Source: Syntrophomonadaceae bacterium (lineage in GTDB: Bacteria > Bacillota > Dethiobacteria > DTU022 > PWGO01). Taken from it: a DNA stretch of 39,745 bases. Below, piece after piece: positions 24,779 through 31,205 of this stretch. The position numbers and the translations under genes are program-made. Position 1 is the first letter of the stretch. Every line of letters starts with the position of its first letter. A model generated the notes under the pieces. The model searched no databases, was not told the origin of the DNA, and worked only from the letters and a program-made list of their open reading frames with translations. The stretch is taken from NCBI GenBank assembly GCA_003550565.1, contig PUKQ01000243.1:1-39745 (forward strand), read 5' to 3'.

Positions 24779-24818
24779 AAGTATTCACCTCTTTTATCCT
24801 AATATTTTTAACGTAATA

Positions 24819-25190
24819 TTAAATATCTGGCAAACTCCTGGTAGCTAATATATTCACTTCAGTACCCCGGACATTTTCAATGATTATATCTCCCATTTTA
24901 ACCGGGGCTGTTAATTTTATTTTATTTATTTCATTCATACACTCAAATATTTTGCCTTTAGGGATGGGCTCGCTTGTTTTTACAGGCAATCTAGTTAGGT
25001 GTGCTCCTTCGATGCAGACGGTGGAAGCTATATTTCGTGTAGGATTGGTTAATTCTTCTATGGCATAATTTATTCCTTTTTTGCATTTATTTCCTTCTAT
25101 ATCGTAACCCAATTCCGCGTCTTTGTTTTCAGCAATGCTTATTTTGCAGCCGACAGGGCATACCACACAGATAACATCATTTTTACTCAT
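24819..25190 (-). CDS. DUF1667 protein of the glycerol-3-phosphate dehydrogenase module
   Basis: A 123-residue DUF1667 protein. The N-terminus VICVVCPVGCKISI carries a CxxCPxGC motif, with another Cys in EGNKCKKG and one in STVCIEGA, enough for an Fe-S or metal site. RLPVKTSEPIPKGKIFE is also typical. DUF1667 proteins almost always follow a GlpA-like flavoprotein and a small FAD/NAD oxidoreductase, as here, and are thought to be the electron-accepting third subunit. The ATG at 25190 overlaps the preceding gene by eight bases, with GAGGAGGTG upstream. An ATG nine codons earlier is open but would enlarge the overlap. Confidence 0.87.
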   Translation of the reverse strand: MSKNDVICVVCPVGCKISIAENKDAELGYDIEGNKCKKGINYAIEELTNPTRNIASTVCIEGAHLTRLPVKTSEPIPKGKIFECMNEINKIKLTAPVKMGDIIIENVRGTEVNILATRSLPDI

Positions 25191-26457
25191 TTTTGTCGGG
25201 CACCTCCTCGACTTCAACAGTTAGGTTGGAGTTTTGACTTCCCTCAAGAATATCGGATTTAATCTTGATCATTTCCATTTCGCCGGGGTACATGCGAGCC
25301 TTTTTTTTGGATTTAACTGTTTCACCATCTTTTTTTACAACTATCCTGGAGTCATCAAACAACTCGGATACCCGGAACATGAGTTCTATTTCCTCTTCAA
25401 CTTTTTCCGGGTCTATGGTATGGGGCACTATATAATTAATATCTTTCCCCGGAGTGACGCTGATGGTTGAAGCCGATGCCGGTGCCCTGTCTAATACATA
25501 AGCGGCAGCTGCTCTCCCGGCTGTTCGGCTTTCCTCGGTAACGAAATCTACCACGTCGTGAACATGAAGAACGTTTCCGCAGGCAAATATGCCCTCAACA
25601 TTGGTTTCACGAGATTCGTTAACAAAGGGCCCGTTGGAGTTTTTGTCCATAGTAACTCCGGCTTTTCGTGATAACTCGTTTTCCGGAATCAATCCCACGG
25701 AAAGTAAAAGTGTATCGCATTCCATATATTGTTCGGAACCGGGTATGGGTTTCCTGTTTTCGTCAAGGGAGACTATTGTTACCCCTTCAACACGTTCTTT
25801 GCCATGAATTTTAGTGACTGTGTGCTGAAGCATCATGGGGATATTGTAATCATACAAGCACTGCACCACATTTCTCATTAAACCTGCCGGATAAGTTCTG
25901 CGTGACATTACAGCCTTAACACTGGCGCCTTCCAGTGTAAGCCGCCTGGCCATGATGAGCCCAATATCGCCGGTGCCCATTATTACTGCTTGTCTGCCTA
26001 CCATGTATCCTTCGATGTTAATGAGTCTCTGGGCTGCCCCGGCGGTAAGAACCCCTGAAGGACGCGAACCGGGAATTCCTATAGCTCCTCTCGTATTTTC
26101 TCTGCATCCCATAGCAAGCACTACTGATTTGGCTTTGAGGGTTTGATAGCCGTCTACGGCATTCACAAATACCACCGTTTTGTCATCAGTTACATCCAGA
26201 ACCATGGTATCCGTTTTATATTCTATGCCTAATTCTTTGGTTTCATTAATAAAATTTTCGGCGTATTCTGGGCCGGTTAATTCCTGGTTAAATACATGTA
26301 AGCCAAAACCGTGGTGAATGCACTGCTGCAATATTCCTCCCAGTTCGATTTCTCTTTCCAGAATGAGAATGCTGTCCACTCCATTCTTTTTTGCTTCGAT
26401 TGCCGCAGCAAGCCCTGCCGGTCCACCACCCACAACAATGATATCGTAGTCTCTCAT
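25183..26457 (-). CDS. FAD/NAD(P)-dependent oxidoreductase of the GlpA/DUF1667 module
   Basis: A 424-residue pyridine-nucleotide-disulfide-type flavoprotein. The FAD Rossmann fold begins DIIVVGGGPAGLAAAIEAK; the second, NAD-type fold reads AVIMGTGDIGLIMARRLTLEGA. NVEGIFACGNVLHVHDVVD is the FAD ribityl-binding end. There is no redox-active CxxC pair, so it is closer to the opine/sarcosine-oxidase-like family than to thioredoxin reductase. In this module it works with the GlpA-like dehydrogenase upstream and DUF1667 downstream to move electrons from glycerol-3-phosphate to NAD or another acceptor. TAATG coupling joins it to the upstream gene, with GAGGAGGAAC before the start. The C-terminus (about 330-424) is an additional beta-rich tail. 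Confidence 0.9.
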   Translation of the reverse strand: MRDYDIIVVGGGPAGLAAAIEAKKNGVDSILILEREIELGGILQQCIHHGFGLHVFNQELTGPEYAENFINETKELGIEYKTDTMVLDVTDDKTVVFVNAVDGYQTLKAKSVVLAMGCRENTRGAIGIPGSRPSGVLTAGAAQRLINIEGYMVGRQAVIMGTGDIGLIMARRLTLEGASVKAVMSRRTYPAGLMRNVVQCLYDYNIPMMLQHTVTKIHGKERVEGVTIVSLDENRKPIPGSEQYMECDTLLLSVGLIPENELSRKAGVTMDKNSNGPFVNESRETNVEGIFACGNVLHVHDVVDFVTEESRTAGRAAAAYVLDRAPASASTISVTPGKDINYIVPHTIDPEKVEEEIELMFRVSELFDDSRIVVKKDGETVKSKKKARMYPGEMEMIKIKSDILEGSQNSNLTVEVEEVPDKNE

Positions 26458-27905
26458 TAATGTTCCTCCTCACTGCACTTGGTCTTTCCGGTCAAAATTT
26501 TTGATTCGGGTGAATCTTTCACTACTTCATGCATCTCCATGTTGAGCTCTCTGGAAAGAATTTCCATGACCCGGGGGCCGCAGAATCCTCCCTGACATCT
26601 TCCCATGCCGGCTCTTACTCGCCTCTTGATAGCGTCCAAAGAGGTTGCCCCGGCTTTTCGATGAATAACATCTATGATTTCGCCTTCTGTAACCAGTTCA
26701 CATCTACATACTATCCGCCCGTAGGAGGGGTTTTTTTTGACTAAATCAGTTATCTCTTGGGGAGTTAATTCATTAAACCGTACCACCTTGCGGCGATAAG
26801 GATTAAAATTTTCTTTTTCCTTTAATCCTTCCCACTTATCAAGGAGTAGATCTTTAACATAATTACCAATAGCCGGAGCGGAGGAAAGCCCTGGAGATTC
26901 AATGCCGGCAACGTTTATAAACCCTTTTACTTTTTCAGATTCACCTATAATAAAATCTCCGGTATCGGGAACAGCCCGCAATCCGGCGAAAATGTTTATG
27001 GTAAGATGAAAGGGGATATTCTCTGAAGTCTTTTTAGCATTTTCCCTAACAAAATTAAGGCGTTCCCTGGTGTTATCAAGATCGGTTTTATCGTTTAAAT
27101 CTTCTGCATCCGGTCCCACCAGCAAATTGCCATGTACGGTAGGAGTAACCAAAACACCCTTACTTTGAGGAGTAGGGCACTGGAATATCACAGTGTTTGC
27201 AAAATTACCGGCTTCTTTATCCAGCACAAAGTATTGCCCTTTACGGGGTGTAATATGGAAATCTGTAGGCGTAACCATGTGGTAAATTGTATCAGCAAAT
27301 ACTCCGGCACAATTTACCACATATTTGGCCGTAAATTTTTCTTTTTGGGTAATTACTTTAAATTCCTTTTCATTTTTCTCAATATCTATTACTTGTTGAT
27401 TTAAGAAAAGATCTACGCCATTTTCCACGGCATTTTCCGTTAATGCTACTGTTAATTCAAAAGGACATATGATGCCGCCGTCCGGGGCATGAAGAGCTCC
27501 TTGCGCAGAATCAATGAGGTTGGGCTCAAGTTCCATGGTTTTCGCTTTATCTAAGATGTGGATGTTTTCTATCCCATTTTTAATACCCTGCTCATATAAA
27601 CTTTCGAGGGTTTTCATTTCTTCCTCACTAAATGCAATTACCAGAGAACCAATCCTTTTGAAAGGCACATCCAGCTCTTTGCAAATTTGGTCAAACATAG
27701 GAGCTCCCAAAGCGTTAAATTTGGCTTTGAGGGTTCCCGGTTTGGCATCATAACCGGCATGGATAATGGCGCTGTTTGCTTTGGTTGTTGCATCGGCTAC
27801 GTCATTATTTTTATCCAAAATGCAAACTTTTAGGTCGTAACGGGATAGCTCTCTGGCTATGCTGGCTCCGGTTACCCCTGCGCCGATAATTAAGACATCG
27901 TACAA
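26457..27905 (-). CDS. glpA: Anaerobic glycerol-3-phosphate dehydrogenase, GlpA-like
   Basis: A 482-residue flavoprotein of the GlpA/DAO family. FAD-binding LIIGAGVTGASIARELSRYD opens the protein, and KANSAIIHAGYDAKPGT is the conserved active-site region. The C-terminus holds a BFD-type [2Fe-2S] domain: Cys400-x-Cys402 with MGRCQGGFCGP (Cys437 and Cys442). It oxidises glycerol-3-phosphate to dihydroxyacetone phosphate. L-2-hydroxyglutarate-type substrates are possible for the wider family. The start is TTG at 27905, six bases after GGAGGGG; no ATG competes. It is the first gene of three with TAATG and 8-base-overlap junctions. No glycerol kinase or facilitator is in the window. The GDPD at 12.9 kb could supply substrate. 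Confidence 0.88.
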   Translation of the reverse strand: MYDVLIIGAGVTGASIARELSRYDLKVCILDKNNDVADATTKANSAIIHAGYDAKPGTLKAKFNALGAPMFDQICKELDVPFKRIGSLVIAFSEEEMKTLESLYEQGIKNGIENIHILDKAKTMELEPNLIDSAQGALHAPDGGIICPFELTVALTENAVENGVDLFLNQQVIDIEKNEKEFKVITQKEKFTAKYVVNCAGVFADTIYHMVTPTDFHITPRKGQYFVLDKEAGNFANTVIFQCPTPQSKGVLVTPTVHGNLLVGPDAEDLNDKTDLDNTRERLNFVRENAKKTSENIPFHLTINIFAGLRAVPDTGDFIIGESEKVKGFINVAGIESPGLSSAPAIGNYVKDLLLDKWEGLKEKENFNPYRRKVVRFNELTPQEITDLVKKNPSYGRIVCRCELVTEGEIIDVIHRKAGATSLDAIKRRVRAGMGRCQGGFCGPRVMEILSRELNMEMHEVVKDSPESKILTGKTKCSEEEH

Positions 27906-28035
27906 TTTTACCCCTCCCTTGGCTGTTTACTTAATTAAAACTTAGGAAGCAATATTGTTTAACATGGGCAGAGGGGAAAACATAAAAAAACTTGCTTAAG
28001 GGATTTGGCTTTAGCTTGGCAGGATATACGAGTTT

Positions 28036-28061
28036 ATATTTATCACCGGTCTGATAAATAT
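28036..28061. promoter_or_regulatory. 26-base perfect inverted repeat upstream of the GlpA-like operon
   Basis: ATATTTATCA (28036-28045) and TGATAAATAT (28052-28061) are perfect 10-base arms around CCGGTC. The centre lies about 145 bases upstream of the operon's start. It suits a dimeric regulator; as RNA it would be a hairpin with no following T run. Confidence 0.5.
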
Positions 28062-28380
28062 GTGAGCTAATCCGGGGTTGGTATAGCCCGGCTACATAAC
28101 ATTCCTCAACAATATTTTGTGCTGATGTCATATGCCGCTGCTAGATCCCCTAATTGTTGCTATTATTGCTCCCTTTCTGCCATATGTATTAAAAATTGTT
28201 ATTAATTAAGAATGTATGCCTCCGGATATTAAAGTTATACCTTTTAAAAGGCTGTTTGATGATACTTTAACTATTAAAATTATATTTTTTATTTGTTTTT
28301 TTGTCAATTGAAAGGGCGAATGATTGAATAGTGATAAAAATCAGTAAATACCCGGTTGATTAGTAAAATTATTTGTATGT

Positions 28381-28389
28381 TGATATAAT
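28381..28389 (+). promoter_or_regulatory. Extended -10 promoter of the iron-sulfur flavoprotein gene
   Basis: TGATATAAT is a perfect -10 hexamer with an upstream TG. No good -35 box is at the right distance, which is usual for extended -10 promoters. It lies about 40 bases before the TTG start. Confidence 0.5.
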
Positions 28390-28428
28390 GAAGTAGGTAT
28401 AAAGCATTTGCATAAAGGGGGTTTTGAT

Positions 28429-29016
28429 TTGAAGAGCATTTTGGCTATCTCTTCAAGCCCTCGGCGTAATGGCAACAGTGAGTTGCTGCTGCAGTCATTT
28501 GCCAAAGGGGCGGAAGAAGAGGGGTGTGATGTTTCTTTGGTGCGAATTAATGAACTGAATATTAAGCCCTGCCAGGCTTGTGATGGCTGTGCTGCTACCG
28601 GAGAATGTGTACAGAAGGATGATATGAAAAATATATACCCGCAGGTGGCTTCAGCAGCGGGTATAGTGTTGGCTACCCCGGTTTATTTCGGTTCTCTTTC
28701 AGCACAGTTAAAGGCTTTTATTGATCGTTTTCAATCCTGGTGGCATGCAAAATACAGGCTTAATATGTCTAAGGTAAAACCGGAGGAGGGGAAAAAAGCA
28801 TTTTTCATTTGTGTGGGCGCTCTGCAGAAAAAAGAATATTGTGAAAGTGCCTTGGCAGTGGCCAAAATTTTTTTTCACAATATTAATTATCAATATAAAG
28901 ATTGTATTTGCCAGAGGGGTGTAGACGAGAAAGGCGCTATTAAAGAATACCCCGAGGCGCTGCAAAATGCTTTGGATGCAGGTCGGGATTTTGCCGGGCA
29001 AACTCCGGATCTTTGA
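28429..29016 (+). CDS. Iron-sulfur flavoprotein (NADPH-dependent FMN reductase fold)
   Basis: A 195-residue flavodoxin-like protein. The FMN phosphate loop is ISSSPRRNGNSE (about 8-19) and a second flavin contact is ATPVYFGSLSAQLKAFIDRF. Between them lies CQACDGCAATGEC (Cys48, 51, 54 and 60), a C-x2-C-x2-C-x5-C set matching the compact [4Fe-4S] motif of the Isf family. Isf proteins are cytoplasmic dimers that pass electrons from ferredoxin to FMN and can reduce oxygen or quinone-like acceptors. I prefer the TTG at 28429, seven bases after AAAGGGGG. The TTG at 28408 lies upstream of that site. A small Cys-rich gene follows within 50 bases. Confidence 0.87.
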   Translation: MKSILAISSSPRRNGNSELLLQSFAKGAEEEGCDVSLVRINELNIKPCQACDGCAATGECVQKDDMKNIYPQVASAAGIVLATPVYFGSLSAQLKAFIDRFQSWWHAKYRLNMSKVKPEEGKKAFFICVGALQKKEYCESALAVAKIFFHNINYQYKDCICQRGVDEKGAIKEYPEALQNALDAGRDFAGQTPDL

Positions 29017-29063
29017 AATTTTGGGTTAGAAGTATTTTGGGGAAAATGATAGGAGGTATGAAA

Positions 29064-29228
29064 TTGTGTAATGAAAAAAAGAAACCTTCTTTGAAAAGTG
29101 TGTTCAGCAATTGGAAAAGCAACAGGGCCTCTTTCTTTTCCAAAGTAAAAATGGCTGTGAGAAATAATCTAATAAAAATAAAAAAGAAAGATAACTGCTG
29201 CGGGCATTATGGTGAGGTAGGTTGTTGA
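29064..29228 (+). CDS. Tiny Lys-rich protein with CCGHYGEVGC tail
   Basis: A protein of about 54 residues, very basic in the middle (KSVFSNWKSNRASFFSKVK) and ending NCCGHYGEVGC. The Cys-Cys-Gly-His and terminal Gly-Cys residues suggest a metal or Fe-S ligand set. TTG at 29064 sits seven bases after AGGAGG; the ATG at 29058 is only one base from it and is less likely. It is on the same strand as the Isf gene and 47 bases behind it, so probably cotranscribed. I have a vague memory of similar short CCGH-tailed proteins in Clostridia but cannot name a family. Confidence 0.6.
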   Translation: MCNEKKKPSLKSVFSNWKSNRASFFSKVKMAVRNNLIKIKKKDNCCGHYGEVGC

Positions 29229-29319
29229 ATAACTGCGGATGCACCTGGTACAGGTGAAAATGAATGAGTATTTTTCGGATATTATGATGTCATAAAGTTA
29301 AGATAGAGTTATGAATTAT

Positions 29320-30174
29320 TTAGGTGTTTTCAGGGGAAGATTTCGGAAGTGAACTTTTAAATTCGGTTTTCCAGGTTAAGGACCCCGAAGGACAGTTATC
29401 TCTACATTTCAAGCAGCGTATGCATTCCGCCGAATTAGACTCTTGGGGTAAATTAAGGTCAACGGGACAAATGCGAGAGCATCTCTTACAGTTTTTGCAG
29501 TTAGATTTATCATAATGAAGCCGGAAAAGAGAAATTTTGTTAAAAAGGCCGTAAAATGCGCCCAGAGGGCAGAGGGTGCGGCAAAATGGCCGGTAAATGA
29601 ATACTGATCCCAGAAGTATTATTCCCAGAATAAACAGCTTGATCCAGAAAATTACACCGATGAGAGGAGAGAGGGAGGCATAATTACTTGCCAGTAAAGG
29701 AAGGCCTGCGCTAAGAGTCCCCTGGGGACAAAGATACTGGCAGAAGTAAGGCGCGCCAAAACCTGCTTCATTTACCCATATAATAGGCAGTACTACCAAA
29801 AGGGCTAAAACCAGGTACTTTGCCCGGGTTACACCATAAGGGAGTTTTTTCTTTATCTTAGACAACCGCCCCAGTAAGTCTTGTATAAGCCCGAAAGGGC
29901 ATAACCAACCACAAATCCACCTTCCCGCTACTGCTCCCACTAATATCATAAAACCGCCCACGTAAAAAGGAATCCGAGTAAAAGGCGCTGCCAAAGCATT
30001 TTGGAGGGCTCCCAGGGGGCAAGACCCCACTGCAGCAGGGCAGGAATAACAATTCAAAACAGGGACACATATCCCTTTGAGGTTCCCTTGATAAATATTT
30101 CCCCTGAAGAAATTAAGTAAAAAAGGGTTTGCCACCAGGGCGGCTATCAATTGCGTGGTTAGACGTTTAGACAT
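29320..30174 (-). CDS. Polytopic 4Fe-4S membrane protein (NapH/NosR-type polyferredoxin)
   Basis: A 284-residue membrane ferredoxin. CYSCPAAVGSCPLGA (about 42-56) is followed by helices at roughly 68-85, 120-140 and 185-205. Between these lie CGWLCPFG and CQYLCPQG loops, then RPFCRTLCPLGAFYG. The C-terminus has two classical [4Fe-4S] sites: CKNCKRCSRICPVDL and CIRCLKCRDNCPSGS. This is the NapH/CcoG-like plan of proteins that carry electrons across or along the membrane. ATG at 30174 follows the stop of the 45-residue CXXC gene by two bases. An earlier ATG at 30207 would overlap that gene and lacks a better site. It is the last gene of the operon with the UGA-containing TlpA-like protein. Confidence 0.9.
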   Translation of the reverse strand: MSKRLTTQLIAALVANPFLLNFFRGNIYQGNLKGICVPVLNCYSCPAAVGSCPLGALQNALAAPFTRIPFYVGGFMILVGAVAGRWICGWLCPFGLIQDLLGRLSKIKKKLPYGVTRAKYLVLALLVVLPIIWVNEAGFGAPYFCQYLCPQGTLSAGLPLLASNYASLSPLIGVIFWIKLFILGIILLGSVFIYRPFCRTLCPLGAFYGLFNKISLFRLHYDKSNCKNCKRCSRICPVDLNLPQESNSAECIRCLKCRDNCPSGSLTWKTEFKSSLPKSSPENT

Positions 30175-30176
30175 TG

Positions 30177-30314
30177 CTAACCCCCCAGCCCCATACATTC
30201 CAAGCATATTACGCTGCCTATTTGATTAACTTGCTGGAATCCACCTTCCCACAGCCCCCAGGCTATCATAAGCAATCCTGCTGCTAAAATGATGAATGTG
30301 ACCTTTTTACCCAT
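30177..30314 (-). CDS. CD1871A-family CXXC miniprotein
   Basis: A 45-residue protein: MGKKVTFIILAAGLLMIAWG, an aromatic turn (LWEGGFQQVN), then a C-terminal ICLECMGLGG. One N-terminal membrane helix and a C-terminal CxxC followed by Gly-rich residues are the features of the CD1871A CXXC-motif family (typical end ICLECIGIG). The family occurs in Clostridia next to a 4Fe-4S membrane protein and a TlpA-like redoxin, as here. AAGAGG lies seven bases before the ATG. With CxxC at the membrane surface it could be a dithiol carrier between the TlpA-like protein and the polyferredoxin. That role is inferred. Confidence 0.82.
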   Translation of the reverse strand: MGKKVTFIILAAGLLMIAWGLWEGGFQQVNQIGSVICLECMGLGG

Positions 30315-30404
30315 AAAATAACCTCTTGTCGTCATTATTTATTTCGTAAATGAATTATACCTAATGTAATATAACGAGCAATAATGATCCTTAAATATAA
30401 GCTT

Positions 30405-30980
30405 TTAGTCAGTTCCCAATAAATTGTCGGCTTTTTGTTGCCACTCTTCTAAAGAACCCTCCTGCCAGCCTGTTGATTCATGTTTTATTGTACCTTCCCT
30501 GTCTATAAAGATCCCTTCCGGAAGGTACTGAACTTCGTATTGACGTGATAATTCTCCCGTGGCATCTATAAATACCTCGCCGGGGATATTTTCTTCTTCC
30601 CAGAAATCTTTAATTCTTTCTTCACTATCGGAGGTAATTGTAATGATTTGCAGGTCTTCTTCCGGGTAATCTTCCAACATTGGCTGCAACTGCAGCATCT
30701 TATCTATGCATGCAGGTCAACCGGTAGAAAAGAAGTTAAGATAAATTACTTTTTCTTCCCAGTCATCCGGAAATTGTTTAGTTTCTCCGGAAAAAAGCTC
30801 GTCTGCCTGAAATTCCGGGGCAAGAGGGGCATCGTTTTCTTCATCCGGAACGCCGTTTTCTTCCACCGGCGCTACCTCGTCGTTCACCACTTCCCCATTG
30901 TCAGGTTCACAGGCAAGAGACATGACAACGAGTAATGTGAGCAAAAGTCCCACGCCGGTTATTTTTAAATAAATTTTCAA
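30405..30980 (-). CDS. TlpA/thioredoxin-like lipoprotein, predicted selenoprotein (UxxC)
   Basis: One 191-codon frame interrupted by a single TGA at 30717-30719 (codon 88). Residues 1-24 are a signal peptide ending MSLAC, a near-lipobox; an acidic Glu/Asp-rich linker follows. The TlpA fold reads VIYLNFFSTG-U-PACIDKM, then ITITSDSEERIKDFW, FIDATGELSRQYEVQYLPEG (cis-Pro) and IFIDREGTIKHESTGW. UGA is exactly where the nucleophilic Cys of CxxC belongs, giving Sec88-Pro-Ala-Cys91. The downstream half has no start signal of its own: its first ATG (30698) is inside the active-site helix. The start is TTG at 30980, nine bases after GGAGG. Likely extracytoplasmic thiol/selenol oxidoreductase. The alternative is a nonsense mutation or sequencing error. 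Confidence 0.75.
30683..30715 (-). promoter_or_regulatory. Candidate bacterial SECIS element
   Basis: Just after the UGA, the RNA can form GCUGC-AGUU-GCAGC (30683-30696), a 5-bp stem whose 4-base loop has its G 26 nt after the UGA. That matches the spacing and loop-G rule I know for bacterial SECIS. A competing fold (30690-30715) has a 9-bp stem with a bulged U and loop AGAUAAG, but starts only one base after the UGA. Confidence 0.45.
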
Positions 30981-31138
30981 AACAAATCACCTCCGGTTAA
31001 AATATATGTAATTATTTGACGGCATAAATTAAATATTTTTTCAGCATTTATGATAAAGTATAATTGATAAAAGCACTTTTTAAAATAGTAAATTGGGATC
31101 AAAGAAACCATATAAAAAACGATGACAATAACGAAAAA

Positions 31139-31167
31139 TTGACATATTATAATATAAGCATACAAAT
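31139..31167 (+). promoter_or_regulatory. Sigma-A-type promoter of the lyase-like gene
   Basis: A perfect TTGACA (31139-31144) is followed 16 bases later by TACAAA(T) at 31161-31167. A TATAAT at 31148-31153 is also present but has no well-spaced -35 box. The region is shared with the divergent TlpA operon. Confidence 0.5.
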
Positions 31168-31205
31168 CTTTAAACTGCAAGTAATAGTTAAACAAGGAGT
31201 TTGTG

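Larger units (their letters stand above)
27906..28428. other. Divergent intergenic region with inverted repeats
   Basis: About 520 bases between the leftward GlpA-like operon and the rightward flavoprotein gene. It holds a 26-base inverted repeat at 28036-28061 and a 12-base palindrome CCTTTTAAAAGG at 28240-28251. An extended -10 box is at 28381-28389. A possible 66-residue leftward frame lacks a ribosome site and is not called. Confidence 0.4.

Noticed and set aside
27931-28131. 66-codon minus-strand frame upstream of the GlpA-like operon
   Set aside because: It has no ribosome site at a useful distance and no domain, and it contains the inverted repeat. It is more likely promoter or leader DNA.
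30405-30698. Separate 97-residue gene starting at ATG 30698
   Set aside because: The ATG lies within the thioredoxin active-site helix, with no ribosome site. The frame is continuous with the upstream half apart from one TGA, so the two are one gene.
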